NCBI RefSeq assembly: GCF_002078875.1 | Contig: NC_034409.1 | Location: 13,555,111 to 13,619,110, forward strand | DNA: 64,000 bases | Direction: 5' to 3' | Origin: Numida meleagris | Lineage: Eukaryota; Chordata; Aves; Galliformes; Numididae | Shown here: one piece after another, positions 1 to 52,224 of the stretch | How the letters are laid out: every line of letters begins with the position of its first letter | Numbering within the stretch: position 1 is the first letter of the stretch | Notes under the pieces: model-generated | Told to the model about the DNA's origin: nothing | Databases searched by the model: none | What the model saw: only the letters and a program-made list of their open reading frames with translations | Position numbers and translations under genes: made by a program

Positions 1-3000
1 TTTTTTTGGTTGTTTTTTTTGTTGTTGTTGGTTGGTTTTTTAATGGAGTAGGAAGGCTTGATGGGAATCTTTAATATTCGTTACCAAAAAATTGTGTTAC
101 TGTCACTGATTAAAGATAAAGAAAAAAACGTGCATAACATTTAGACATTTGCTCTCTGTTCTCTCCTTCTTTCCAATCACTTACATCCTCTTCCCTGGAA
201 GCAGTAAAAGAAACTCTGCATCTTCTTTTTTTTCTCTGTGTGGCACTAGTATTCAGAGATGAAAGCTGTATTTTGTGTTTCCATTGCTGGGCAGAATCTC
301 TTTGCTGTGTTTATTACAAGATTGTCTATTTCTTATCTTTGTTGCTACAATTAAAATACACACTGAGCTCTTATTTGAAAACACAAATCTATGAGGATAC
401 AAATGCGGAATCTCTAAATTTCCTAACACAAATCAGTCAGTATACTTTTGCAAGGTAATTGCAATTGAAAATGAAGTGTTTTTATTCATTTTTGGTGTTA
501 AACTTAGGTGTTTTTTGTGGCTGTCCTTGAATATGACGTAGTCATCTCTTCCCACCCCTGGTCTGTTCCCTTGCCATCTCCCTCCCAAAACCTTAGTAAA
601 GAACATCAAAATATTGCCACGTTGTTGCCAAGAAATACAGTCCAGGTTGACTTGTGGTTAAAATTGTGTAAAAAGAATTTTCTATCTGCTGGAAAGAATT
701 AAGGTTTGTTTGGAAGAGTGCTACTTTGACTGGCCTGTGCTTAGGCTCCTAGGCACAAGCGCAGCAGTCAGTTGAATGTCTACAAACTATTTGCAGAATT
801 AAAAGTGGAAGCGCTGTTGTGCTATTCATGCAAGTCAAATGTCATTGATAAGCCAGATAACTGTTTTTTTGTTGTTTTTTTTTTAAATCTACCTCAGTGA
901 AAACAAAATACAATTAGTTTGGCTGAAATGTCAGACTTCGAAAAACTGTTAACAATTTACTTATTGTATAGTAGATATCTAATAATTACAGTAGGCCTCC
1001 AAATCTTATTATGCAGCACAGAAACGTAAATGAATTATTTTACTTGATGTTGTGAAGTCAGCAGAATGCTGAGATTGTTGAAGCCACTAACTATTGCATG
1101 TACGTGTTTGTAGCCTCTCATCCCCTCTCCCTCCAGAAGCCTGACTTCCTTCTTGAGAGAAGTATGGCCCTTAGAGTTCAGTCCTTCCAGTGGCTGAATC
1201 ACCGGTATCTGTATGGTTACATTTAGTTAGCTCTTACACTTACACTGCCTACAGAGTATGCATGTGGAAAATTGACTGCACATACTTGCAGAAACACTTT
1301 ATACTTGGAAATGGTTAAGAATAACTTCTGGGAACAGATTTAAATGTTTTTTTTTCGTAAGGAATCATCGTGTAACTTTTAAAAAATGCCAGCATGTTTA
1401 ACCAACAATTATTTTCCACTTCACATTAGACGGAGAAAAACGCTTGCAGGGAGACAGCTGATGCAAGTAATGACTTAAAACCAAGATATTTTATCAGGGA
1501 AAATGATTTATTAGTTTTCTTAATACTTGAGTTTTATATCTTGTGGTGATACAGTGCAGCATATGAGTGTTACATACCTGAGACTCTAGTGTATAGTTCT
1601 ACAAGCAGTAAGCAATATTGTTATCAAAAAGTAGTCTTTTCTTTTAAGCTCCTTCATACACTACAGTTTTTCTTGCGTATTTTAATGTCTTGATTCTCCA
1701 AATAATTGTTAATGCTCAGGTGGGTAGGCCTTTTTGTGCCTGGTTTACTTTAAGAAGTACGGCAAGTTTTTAGTAAATGTAAGTAGGCAGACTAAGTGAT
1801 TGGCAGCTAATTTTTAATTTGGGGGATTGGTTTTCTGTAAATGTAAAAACAAATCTACAAGCATGCTATTTTCTGTATGCCTCTGCTAGCAGTTGCGTTG
1901 GTAGATTTCTTTTCAGTAAATTAGTTCTTAGTCTTTCTGTAACTGCATTTGCCTTTGTTTCCCCTCTACCACTCATTCTTTTTCTCTTCCTAGTCCCATA
2001 TTTTGTTTAACTTCCACTGAGAGAAGAAAAAGAAGGAGTGAAGAGAGAGAAGAGGTAAGGGGAAGTCTTACATAATGTTTTAATGGACTGGCATAACTAT
2101 CATCACTTCTTTAAGAATATACAAGAGCAGTGCTCTTGGATGGGATGGTAAAGGGGGAGAGACTAGAACCCTTGGAAACTGGTTTGTCATATGGCAGAAA
2201 CTTTGGCTGATAGACTGCTTTTGGGCTCATACTGAGTTCGTAAAGTACAGCCTTTTTTCCACTGACTGGAGGTGATGTAATGCAAGTAATTATGTGCATA
2301 CTGGACAATTGATGCTTCAGTGATGGAGACTCAAGTTTTTGTTATATGAATCTTGAATCCAGTGGAGGAGGCAGTTTGCTTTGTTGTATATCCCCAAATC
2401 AAGATCAGTTTATGAAGTTGGCTTGCCATTCTAAACAGGACTAAGGTCTTATTTGACTGTGAAGTTTTGTATTCATTATATCAGGGTATTCATAAATAGG
2501 CTTTGCTTGTTCTGACTGTATTGGGGGCTGGATTTAAAGCAAAGTGGGTGAAGAGCAGCCTTACCCTGTAGTAGTTTGGCTGTAATGGCCTTGATTGTTT
2601 AATAAGTTGGTTTAATGATGACTAGGTCTGTGTCAGCGCAACAAATAGCTTTAAAATAAAATTTGGTACACTTAGTAACTTATCACCATTGAAGCTCAAT
2701 GAAGATAGTAAAGGGAATGGGAAGGGACAGCTGTGAGCATTGTCCTGGGACAGTGAAGGAAAAGCAGCATAATTAGCCATTATTTGTTGCGTGTGCTGGC
2801 AACTGTCATATGTGTAACTCCAAACCAACCACAGAGGTACTTTTTTGGGTGTTCTGTTTTTTTGCCATGTAACAACACGTGAGAAGAAGCTGAGGTGGAC
2901 CTGACCACTGACAATGTGTAGGTCAGTGTGGCTGGCACAGGAGGGAATTGAGAGGCTTGTGGGAAGGCCAGGACTAGCTCACGTTATGATGAGGAAGATA

Positions 3001-5520
3001 AGGAAGAGGACATATCTGTGAGATAAAGAGAACATGAGGTCTTGTGAGAATGTTTTGATACAAACAACACGTGCATTGGAAATCAGATTCTTCTAGAACA
3101 AATTGTTTCTTCTGTGTGATATACAGGAGTTGGTCATTAATGGTACCCTATTGTTTATACTGTATCTGAGTGTGCCTACTGTGTCCTACTGTTTTTTGGT
3201 GTGTTTTTTTTTTTTGTTTTTTTTTTTTTTACCTTGTACCCTCTTGTCTCATTCTAAATTTGAAATAGACTGCTAACATTTCTGTTAGGTTACCATAGAG
3301 AGCAGCAGTCAGCAGTCGTCTGATTTTGGAGTCATGGTTGTTTCTGAGCGTGACTACTTCTGACTGCAACTTCAGTGATGGAATGCCTGGGAGTTGGATA
3401 CCCCTCCTAATCCCATAGCAAAAGCTATACTACAGTGAAGCTTGTTGGAGGGAAACGGAGAAGGAACTTCCGTGTGGGCAAGATTAGTCATTTATTCATG
3501 TATTCTGCTTCTAGGTCTGGATAAAGATGTGTTATCTCCTTGGAAGCAGTCAGCAATAAATAAATATTCCAATTACTTTGAGATCTTATATTTACTCTGT
3601 GTATATAAATATGCTACGTGTGTTTTTCCAGATTACTCCATGTATGTGTAGGTGACTGTATATATATACGTACACATGTTATAGGTAACTTTCATTATAT
3701 ATTTGAATCTTACCTAGCATATTCCATTAAAATGTCAGAGCGCTCAGAGCAGTGGTAGGAAGTTAAAATTTAGTAAAAGGTGGAATTGTTTTAATAAGAT
3801 TTTCTTCCTGTTTTGTTTTTTCAAAATGTATGTAACACATACATGTAACACACCCCACACTCTTGATTAGAAAATGAATTAAAAAAAAAAAATAGATTGC
3901 AAACAGGGAAGCAGGGTAGGGATGCTCAAGTTTTTGAGCTGTTGGCTGTGTGGCAGTTCAGGACAGAACTGAATTTGTGGACTGCGACGCACTTTAATGA
4001 TAGGTGCATTGTTACTTAGAATTTCCTCCTGTATAGGTTATGTTAAAGCATAGATATGTAGTATATTGACTTTTTCTAGGTACGTTCTTATGGATTTCTT
4101 TGTGAGAAGGGTGGTTCCTATGACTGCAGGTTAAAATTGTTGGCCTGTAAATCTGAAGGCAGGCATGACAAGAATTGCTTTTGCTAATGATTGCAAAACA
4201 TGTATGAGCATATGATGTAATTGGGCTTGAGGGGGGAGGAAAATGTTCAAATTGCATACTCAATAAACTCATAATAACTTATGTATAGAAGACTTTTTAG
4301 AATGTTTATCCTCTGAATTCTGGTGCTTTTTATTTGCCTTTTTGCAGTACATTTAATAGGCTCAATTTTAAGATACATAACTGAGTTTCTGAGTGTTATG
4401 TTGAGTACCAACATTTCAAAAATGTTTTTATCTACCTCCCCTTATAAAGAAAATATTTTTGAGGGGAAGGCAGGCACCAGCATACCATAGAGATTATTTT
4501 TCCTGATGCGGTAAGAAAATCAAACAATAATATTTCTTGATCATCTCTCTGTTAACCTGAGATGTCTTCTGTAAACAAATAACGCTGATGTCAGCACAAG
4601 TCAGGAGACGTATGAAAGTAATACTGTCTTGTCGGTCTCAGTGTCTTGCTTACAAGAACCCCATTGCTGTGAAAACCTGTAGTTAGTTTCACAGTGATCC
4701 TGTATGATTGTGTGGAGCCAAGATGAATAGATAGTAGGATTAATTTTCTCTTGGGAGCAGAAGCTGGAGTTCTTAGGTTTAATGCTGTATGAGTATAGTT
4801 ATTTTACTTTTACATTCAAACTGACTTGAAGATACGACCAGATCAGCATCGTGTGGTAGTTGAACTGAAAGATCCGGCTTGACTCAAGACTATCACGCAA
4901 CTAGTTTGTGTATTTTGTGTTTGAATTTTATCTGTAAATATGATAACTCTGCTCTACTCTTCTGTTCTTTCTTGGCCCGTAAGGGGTGGAAAATTGACTG
5001 TGCAGATAAATAACTTTGTCTCAGCAATGTCATTTGTTTCCGTAAGCTTCAGTTTAATTCCCTTAGATTTGTACATGCCACTCAAAGAAGAGTCTTAATA
5101 TATGCACTGCATATATTCTGATACCTGAACCCTGCTCCAGGAAATTGTTCTTAATGTTTTCCCTGTAGTTAAAGGGAGTGGGGCAATGGGTTTAGGTTAG
5201 AAAGTTATGATTTATTTTTTCCCCCCAGTTATGTGTATATTATATACAGACCTTGTGAAGATGCAGAACGGGCAAAACATAGAGATGGTAATCTGTGTTA
5301 GTCTTTGCAGTGGCATTCGATCAAGACTTTGAGGTAAATTTCCATCCATCAGTGTAAAATCTGAATTATTTGTTTCAAATAAGTGCTGTTTCCTCTCTTG
5401 AAATAGCCAGAATTCTGATTAGATTTTTCATCCTTAAAATTCTGTCCTGCATTTACAGACACCTTGATAATTACAGAGACCCTGAAGTATTCTATGATGA
5501 AATCCCAAAGTCTTGAGGTA

Positions 5521-5830
5521 TCATAGAATCATAGAATGGCTTGGGTTGAAAAGGACCTCAAAGATCATCGAGTCTCAACCCCCCTGCCAAGTGCAGGGTC
5601 GCCAACCACTAGACCAGGCTGCCCAGAGCCACATCCAGCCTGGCCTTGAATGCCTCCAGGGACGGGGCATCCACAACCTCCCTGGGCAACCTGTTCCAGT
5701 GCGTCACCACCCTCTGAGTGAAAAACTTCCTCCTAATATCTAACCTAAATCTCCCCTGTCTCAGCTTAAAACCATTCCCCCTTGTCCTATTGCTATCCAC
5801 CCTCACAAACAATCGATCCCCCTTCTGTAC
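5521..5830 (-). mobile_element. CR1 LINE, 5'-truncated 3' fragment
   Basis: The left edge reads tcatagaatcatagaatgg, the complement of the CR1 3' terminal ATTCTATG repeat, followed by the usual ttgggttg-aaggacct segment. It continues through the ggccttgaatgcctccaggg and cctgggcaacctgttccagt blocks. It is inserted on the minus strand and truncated at the right edge. The ORFs here on both strands are remnants of the element. Confidence 0.93.
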
Positions 5831-6638
5831 CTCAAATGTGTGACTGCTTTCTTTTTTTCCACTTCGTAATTGTCATTTGGCAGATGTTGACCGGTAGGGA
5901 CAATTGGTAGAAAAATTTATCAAAGTTCTTCATGCATCCATTGGAGTCATACAAACAGTCCAACAGAAACAGGAAAAAAGAGACCACGTACTCAGGTAAT
6001 GCTGACTGATGTAGGAAACCTGAATTGGTGTAGCAATCAACTTGTTAAGATTAGCACAGTCTTTATGTGGAAAATTCCTTGATCTTAAGCTGAAAAATAG
6101 TCTAATTACACCTTTAATTTATAATTTCATTGATGTCCCTTTGTTAATTCAAAAATAAATGTTGTATTGCAACTTTCTTTCAGTTCTATTAGAAAAGTTT
6201 ATATTGCTTTTTTCCTAATTTAGAAGTGTTTTTCCTTGTTATCTACCACACTGTGATAGGATATGGAAACCTATTTATGGGGGAGGAAACACAAGCAACA
6301 ATGACATTGTATTTAAAACAAACAAAAACAACTAAAAACCAAACCAAACTCTGATATAACAAATAGAATGTTAAAAGCAGGTTTCTTCCCTGTCGCTCCC
6401 TCCTCCCTGTTTCGTTTATTGTAGTTACCAATTTGTGGTAAGTATGTGAGATTGGCTTGATACGCTTGGTGCTACCATCATCACTTACCTTTAACTTCTT
6501 ATAAAAGTTTTACATCTCTGCACCTGAATGAGAGCTTTAGTGTGTTTGTCCATACGGTGTAGGTGCTAGCAGGCTTCTTAGTTACATTTCCCTTCTCAAA
6601 TAAGGTGCAGTGTCATGCAGAGGTGGGCTACTAAAGTA

Positions 6639-7243
6639 TCATAGAATGATAGAAAGAATCATTGAGGGGCTTGGGTTGGAAGGGACCCCAGGGATCATCA
6701 AGTTCCAACCCCTTTGCCACAGGCAGGGCCACCAACCTCCAGGTCTGGACCAGGCTACCCAGGGCCCCATCCAACCTGGCCTTGAACACCTCCAGGGACG
6801 GAGCATCCACAGCCTCCCTGGGCAGCCTGTTCCAGCACCTCACCGCTCTTTCTGTGAAGATCTTAAAACCATTCCCCCTTGTCCTGTCACCATCTACCTG
6901 AGTAAAAAGTTGATTTTCCTCGTGTTTATAGTCCTCTTTTAAATACTGAGAGGCTGCAACGAGGTCTCTTTACAGCCTTCTCTTCTTCAGGCTGAGCAAG
7001 CCCAACTCCCTCAGCCTCTGATCATCTTTGTGGCCCTCCTCTAGACCTGGTCCAACAGCTCCATATCTTTCCTGTATTGGGGGCCCCAGACCTGGACGCA
7101 GTACTCCAGATGGGGCCTCACAAGGGCAGATTAGAGGGGGAGAATCATCTCCCTGTCCCTGCTGGCCACCCCTCTTCTGGTGGAGCCCAGGATACTGTGG
7201 GCCTTCCAAGCTGCAAGAGCACACTGCTGGTTCATGTAGCTGA
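6639..7243 (-). mobile_element. CR1 LINE, longer 3' fragment
   Basis: It begins with a degenerate tcatagaatgatag terminal repeat and ttgggttggaagggacccc. It carries the same tail blocks as the copy at 5521 and then runs further into the 3' part of ORF2. The tell-tale stretches are the ones around ggctgagcaagcccaactcc and gggccccagacctggacgc. At about 600 bases it is the longest CR1 copy in the window; right edge approximate. Confidence 0.93.
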
Positions 7244-9367
7244 TACCAGTATGAGTTGTACCTTTCCGAGTACAGCAAGTACTGTCTGGTTTCCTCTGAC
7301 TTGAAAAACGTTTATATGATGTTGAAAGAGTTTACATATAAAAATATATGATATATGAAGTATGTTAAGAAGAAAAAACAAACCACCACCACCTAAAATA
7401 CCTACACAAAGCCTACGTAGAAAATACCATGGAAGAAATTGTTTGTCTGGACTCTTGACGTTTAAAGGATGATTGATAGCTCGCTATGAAACCTTGTTGG
7501 TGTTGTTGCGACAGTTTGGCTAGACTTCAAGTTCTTAATTTTCAAGTGCACTTTATCAAGGCGATCTGTCATCTGCTTGTTTCCTGAAACTGTTCAACGT
7601 AGCTTTTGGTGGTACCTCAAGAAACAAGTGAAAGGGGAAGGGCTGAGAAGATACGTTGATAAAGTAGGCTTGTAGTTCCTTCAGCCAACACCTGATCAAA
7701 ACTGCACTTTGAGTATTCGAGTCTTGTAGAATTAGGTCCAAAAATGTTGGTGTAACTTCAGGAGATGGTCCGTTTAACTTGAGATTGAAGAGTTTGGCCC
7801 TCTGTACTTGTGGTGGTTTTTTTCTCTCCTCCTCCATGGACCCGTGAAAATGTTTTTTCATCTTCTGTCACATAATTGATCTTAGAAGGACAAATCAGAA
7901 AGGAAACATGTGGTCTTCATTAAACCACAGAATAATATTGTGTAAGTGCAATACTGCAGGGATAATGTGTAACATTTTCTGTTGTTTAATGCACAAATGA
8001 TGTTCTTTGTACAAAGCCACACAGATGGAATAATTTGGAATGTATTGTGTTCTTATGCTTCCACTGTTAGAGCACCGTTCATTTAAAATCCTGGTTCTGG
8101 GATTGTAAACAAAATAAATCATGAGAAGTAGTGGTGAAGTTTCAAGTATCTTTTATTTGATAAGGCAACGAAATCAGCAAAGTCATGTGTGCTCTCTAGA
8201 GAGAAGAATTGCTGTAGAAGTTGTAAACCACTGTGATCAAGGGAAGATGGAAAAGCGTGGTTTTTTTGCAAGAGGTTGACCGTGCACAATTTAGATGTTT
8301 TAACCAGATTAAACAAAAACACTCATCTTTTTTATGATAGTCGTATTACTAGGGCAAAGCAAGCTTATTAACTACAATTAAATAAACGCGACATTTTCTC
8401 AGATAAGATGTTTTTCATGCAATAAAGTTGTGCTGATATGGTAGTATTGAAGAAAATGGTGATTTGGAGAAATTACCAAAATTCTTTCTGTGATTGGGGA
8501 GTAATACCACAAGAAGAGCAAAGTGAGCCCCTAAGCAAATTGGAAGTCTTGTACTGTCAAGTTTAACAAATAGATGAACTACTTACCCTAGAAAGAGCCA
8601 ATAAATGAACTTTGGACCAGAAGCTTTTGTACAGTGCCTTTTAAACTCTGTGACCCTGAAATTAACTGGGCAAACCACCTTGGTCTTTCTAACTTCCAAA
8701 TTAACGTGCAGCTTTCAGAAAGACACTTTTTCAGCAGCAAGTTGTGTATAATCTGTTTTGATTGCAAGAACTCCCCTCTAGCACTCTTCTTTCCATTCCT
8801 CCCTGCCAGTAACTTTAATAAAAAGCACCTATGAAAATTTCTTTAGAAAGCCATGGGTGCCAGATTTCCAGAATTCTGGAAGAGTAAGGGCTTAAAATAA
8901 ATGCTGAAATTGAGAAGTGCTGTATTATGATACCAGATAGTATTTTATGAATTATTTAAACTATCGAGCTTAACAGGATAAATAATCCCGTTTAGGATGA
9001 ATAAGGAAGAATGATCCCCGATGATTACATTATTGTCTGTTCTGAACTGTCCAAATTTTGTAGTCCAAATATGATCTATGAAAAATACTGGGAATATTGT
9101 AATGTCATGACAATATTTCTCTTTGTGGCATGATAGCAAATAATTTTCCTTCATCTGAAATCTGACATCAGTGTTGTTTGTTGTTGGATAGTTTATATGA
9201 TTGTATCTCCGTTAATAAGGGTTTTTTGTTTTGTTTTGTTTTTCCCAGGAAATTCAGTTAAAAAAACAAAAAACGACCACCATCACCAAAAAGTATTTTG
9301 AGTTTGAGAAACCTCACAGTAGATGAGATCTTGATCCCTGACTGTGGTGCCCTGTGTGTCCTTTAGA

Positions 9368-9660
9368 CATAGAATGAATTACAGAATGGTTTGGGTTGGA
9401 AGGGACCTTTAAGATCATCTAGTTCCAACCCCCTCCTGTAGGCAGGGACACTTCCCTCTAGAGCAGGTTGCTCACAGCCCCATCCAGCCTGGCCTTGAAT
9501 GCCTCCAGGGTGGGGGCATTCACAACCTCCCTGGGCAACCTGTTCCAGTGTCTCACCACCCTCACAGTAAAGAATTTCTTCCTAATATCTAGTCTAAATC
9601 TACCCTCTTCCAGTTTAAAACCATTTCCCTTTGTCCTGTCAGTACATGCCCTTATGAAAT
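9368..9660 (-). mobile_element. CR1 LINE, 3' fragment
   Basis: Degenerate terminal repeat catagaatgaattacagaatgg, then tttgggttggaagggaccttt and the conserved tail blocks ending near the cctttgtcctgtc segment. Minus-strand insertion, 5' truncated. Confidence 0.92.
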
Positions 9661-11639
9661 GTACATACTTTGTAGCATACTGAAGTTGTTTTTTGGAGTG
9701 TTTTAATTACAGGCATAAAGTAAAAATCCCTATTATGCTAATGATTTGTTAGTGTAGGTACAACTGAAGATAACAGTGGACCAACATGTCTTAACATGTG
9801 GTAGCAGATCTACCTGCATTAAACAAGTTGATAATTTCCTTTTGGATAGTAATTAATTCAGACTTGTTTTCTTTTTCTGAAAAAGGGAGCTAAATGGAAA
9901 CTGAAGTTTTGTGTAAGTTGGAAGTGAGATTTCTGTAGGGCAGGCTTTCTGCCCTATGGGCAAACTCTGGCAATACTATGAACGTTCACTGAAATAGAGG
10001 GATTTGGGGTTTCTTTTATGCCTGCTATTTCTCTATACCTGCTTTTGGTTTACTAGTTTTTTCTCGCTGATTATTCTTGAAAATAGTCTGTTTTGATCCC
10101 GAATTTTATGCGTAGTTATTGCTATAGTGTGACGCTTTTGATACTTGGTAAGGAAATACTTAGTGTTTACTATGAGAAAGCAAGAGGCTTTGCTCAAGCA
10201 ACAGCTGGTTGGCCCAGTTCTTTTCTACTTCATTGCAGTTGGTGACTCACTTAGTGGGACCGAGATGTGACTGCTGCTTTCCTGAGGAGCAGTGAACTGG
10301 AGGTTTAGACACTAATAAGCACGTTGGGATGTCAGACTTCAGTAGTGAGATCAAATGTATTAGAAAAAGACTTGGTATCAATTTGTCCCTTAGAGACGTT
10401 CATCATTTTAGATTCTGCTTCATCATCCTGGAGATGCTGACTTGATCAACAAAAGAAGCAAATTCAAATTTGTCTGCAGTGCTTTTATGAAAAGTCCTTT
10501 TTACTAATACACTATTTTCCACTTGAGGCTGGTTAGTTTTTCCTTGGCAGTGCAGTGTGTTTGGCAAGGAGGAGCATGTTAAAATATGTTGGATCTCAGA
10601 ATTGTTGGGCTTGTAGTGTTACATCTTAGCTGAAGTCTATGTCACATGGAAGAACTGTATGTATTAAATTACTGTATATGCTTCATTGCTGAGTGGTCTA
10701 GATTTTTGCAGTTCTGCTATGGGAAGAACTTTGCAATTCTTCGTTAAGGAAGTAGTGGAGATAAGGGTGTTTTACCTGGTTACATGTCTACGTTAGAATG
10801 TGAAATCACATTCGTTTACTAACAACCTGTGAATAGAGATGCTAGTTTGCAGCTCTTCTGTGTTCAGTCTGGTATTCCAGCCTATTCAGTAAGAGGAGTG
10901 GGTGACTAGTAATAACTGCTATAACAAGTGGGATTGGTTTTGTTTACTTACATGAATCATTGTAAATTGTATCCTTGCTCTACAACTGAAAACTACTACT
11001 GATTTTTTTTTTTTTAAGTTTGCTGCTTAAGAAATTCACTTCTGAAAAAAGCCCCCCTGATGTGTATGTCTTCCAACAACAATCTATAAAAATGAAATTG
11101 AAAATGTCATTTCAAATAATTATTTGTTAATCATCATAATTATTTTGGTTTAAATAGATACAGAATGGAAGTTCTGGCTTTCTTTCATGACATTTAGTTT
11201 GTATTGTAAGCGTCAGGAATGCTTTCAGAGAAATACATCAAAAAAATTTGTAACGAGATTACTATTGAAAGTTAAAGGAACTGAGCTCTGACAAAATGGA
11301 GCAGTAAGGAAGTGTACCTGATGTTCAGTATGTTTGCCTTAAAGTGAGTCTTTGTCATGTCATGGAGTGTGATGAATGAATTTTTGTGAGCACCAATTTA
11401 AATGATAGTGTTTTTGTTAGTTAGTAGTATTTTTAAGTTTGAGTCTTAAGATCATCACACTTGTAAGTGTATTTGATATCAAAGGATAACTGAATTCTCT
11501 ATCTTCTTTTTGCTTGCATAAAATGACACTAAATTACTGTTACAGATATGTGATATATATATATGTGATATAGCATCATCTGTTCTAAAATGATCTGACT
11601 CAATCTTCTGCTTTGTTTTGTGTTTGTTTTTTTTCACAG

Positions 11640-49787
<38,148 letters not shown>

Positions 49788-50540
49788 AACGGATCCCCTT
49801 AATCCTAAACATTTTTAAAATGTTCTGTAATATAAACTGTATATTTCATATGTACCTATCGGAGGTACTTTTTAAAGCTTGTACATGATACTTTGTATAA
49901 AAGCAAACACCAGTGCTCTCATTGTATCTTTCCATTTTTTGCTTTTTAAAATTCCCAGAAACGTGCTGTTCAGCCAGTATTAGGTAATTCTTTTTATTTT
50001 GTAAGTGAACATTCCAGCTGTTTTTTCTGGCAGTAGGTTTGATGCTGCATAATCTTTAAAGTTTTATCGTTGCAGTTAAATTCATTTAGTGAATGTTTTC
50101 TATATTACTTTTATACATATGTAATTAAATAAGTACACAGGCTAAGTGATGGCACTAACAACTTTTTTTTTCCATTCTGTCGACAGTTTTGTGTGCATAG
50201 AGATAGAAAACAATGCAATACAAATTTTTATAGTTTTGGTGTGGACATGGCTTTTTGTTTCATCAGTTATTTGCAGAAACTGTAATTTAATGTATAGACC
50301 GTTTCTAATGTCTGAGTGCTGTAAATACTGTATTTCTTTTGCTTGTAAAATTGCTTAAAGCTACTTTCATTTGATATAGTATTGTATATAATAAGTCTCT
50401 TTTGCAAAAAAAAAAAAAAAGTGTGATCTTTGTGAAAGTAGTACAGTATATGATCTTTAATTTTTTTTTAATATACTGTCACATTGCAGCACTGGTTGGG
50501 CATTTTAATTCATGTTAATAAATCACAATTATGTCAGTTT
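49788..50540 (+). other. KMT2E: KMT2E 3' UTR
   Basis: AT-rich sequence after the stop, with an A15 run near 50406-50420. Two candidate poly(A) signals are present, ATTAAA at 50124 and AATAAA at 50517. The second is followed by a GT-rich downstream element (gggtgctgtgtgctg), so the main end is placed near 50540. Confidence 0.8.
50517..50522 (+). terminator. KMT2E: KMT2E polyadenylation signal
   Basis: Canonical AATAAA, with a GT-rich element 35-60 bases downstream. Composition shifts to GC-rich intergenic sequence right after it. Confidence 0.75.
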
Positions 50541-52224
50541 TAACCACTTGTCCGGCAAGGGTGCTGTGTGCTGAGGGCAGTGGGCGCGCAGAGCAGCCCG
50601 GCCCACCTGGAGCTGTGTGGCTGTTCCCTCCTGTGCGGTGTCTGCTCATGGCTTTCCTCTCATAGCACAGCTGGGTGTAGGAGTGAGTGCAGGAGGGAGA
50701 TTCTTGTTCCTGTGCTGAGGCTGGAAGTGAGGAAGAATTGTTTCAATTCAGGCAGGGTCCGGTGTCAGGTAATGATAGGTACGTTCATTAAGGGTGTCAG
50801 TTTATTTAATATTAACCTGTGCATACGGATGCTGGTGCAGTAGAGCTCTATCAGATGATGTTCTGTTCTTGATTACAAACCACAGCACCACCTGCACAGG
50901 TCAGTATGTGCCTTCCTGCTTCGGCTCTTACTGCAGTATGGTGGAAGTGAGACCTTTGTAGCGTAACTGTGGTGTGTGAGAGCGTCCTGCAGCTCATCAG
51001 TGAGCATGCTGAATTCTACTCACATAATGGAACAAATGCTTGCTGGCTCTCTTTCAGAACCCAGAGAAGAAAACCATCGTGCACATTCCTCTGCTCTGGC
51101 TGCTAGAAAACCTGCCACTGGACAGGATGGGAAATGGCAGTTCCTACTCACTGAGAGAAAGTGGTAATTCTTCTTAGAACACAGACAGTACTGGGCTTAC
51201 TTAAAATTACTTGCTCGTAATTATCAGAGATACTTTGTGAAGTGCTTCCCTGAACAATCGGTGGCTCTGCAAAACATGCAGACATGGTATGGCACATGCT
51301 GTGTTTTGCACTATTGTAAAGTAGAAGCAAATCAGCCTAACAGCAAAAGCAGGAAAAAAATAACCCAGTGCACTCCTGAGAAGTCTGTGGCCACAGTTCA
51401 CAGCTGGTTAACCAGACCCTCCTCCATCTGTGATGTATTTAGTAACTGTTAGCTCTTCATACTGCTGTTACGATGTGACCAAGGGGGGCAGCAGAACAGG
51501 CCCAGCATTGGCCCTATCTCTCCCTAAGCTTTGTTCTGTCACCATGGTCAACAGGATGGAAAGGAGCACAGCAGCTGAGAGTCCCCTTACTTGACTTGCA
51601 TTTAAACTGATGCAAACACTGGTGTTCTCTGTGGTTTTGGTAACAACCCTGAAATCAGTTGCAGCGTCTAGGCACTACCAACAGCATGGCCAGGTGTGAA
51701 GCATAACAATTTACCTCTCTGGATTCCTTTGTAGCCTTCTGTTTCTTCTCATCAGTGTCATCCTTGAGGCCTTTAAAAGCAGTTCCTGTGAGAAGAGGGA
51801 AGCAGCAGGCAGAGGCACCCGGTGCTGACACCCCCCCGGTGCAGGGCCACAGCACAGGGTGAGTTTCTGCAGCCCACAGCAGTAGTGGTGCGCTCCGTGG
51901 TGGCCCTCAGCTCTTTTTGGATGAGGTGTGTACGGGTGTAGCAGAGAGGGAGGGAGGGAAGTGGCTGCTTGCTTACATGAAGTTAAACAGCTTGAATGAA
52001 ACACGGCTCGGTTTGGTCTCGTTTCATCTAGCAGCGCACAGCTGCAGCCCATCATTCCCTGGTACCCTTCCGAAGGGTCTCATTTTCCCCATGCGATGCT
52101 GGTTTACAGCTGAACAGAAAGCTGCACTTCAGCCCGGTTCACCCCCACCCACCGCCAGCACGGCGCGTCATTCTAGCCAACAGTGGGCTTAGGGCTATCA
52201 AAGATGCCAGTGACAGCACACTGT
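50541..52224. other. Intergenic gap between convergent KMT2E and SRPK2
   Basis: 1.7 kb between the two predicted transcript ends. Higher GC than the KMT2E introns. No CR1, RNA gene or supported ORF seen. Confidence 0.65.

Larger units (their letters stand above)
1..11639. other. 5' intron or flank of KMT2E, no supported exon
   Basis: AT-rich sequence without convincing coding potential; all open frames are short and unlike known proteins. It holds three CR1 fragments (near 5.5, 6.6 and 9.4 kb), a T/GTT-rich start at 1-42 and a T-rich run near 3200-3230. The exon at 11640 opens with an acceptor, so the promoter and any non-coding first exon lie upstream or are unrecognised within this stretch. 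Confidence 0.6.

Noticed and set aside
6610..7304. Cluster of ORFs on both strands
   Set aside because: All fall inside the CR1 fragment at 6639-7243 and are remnants of the element or its complement.
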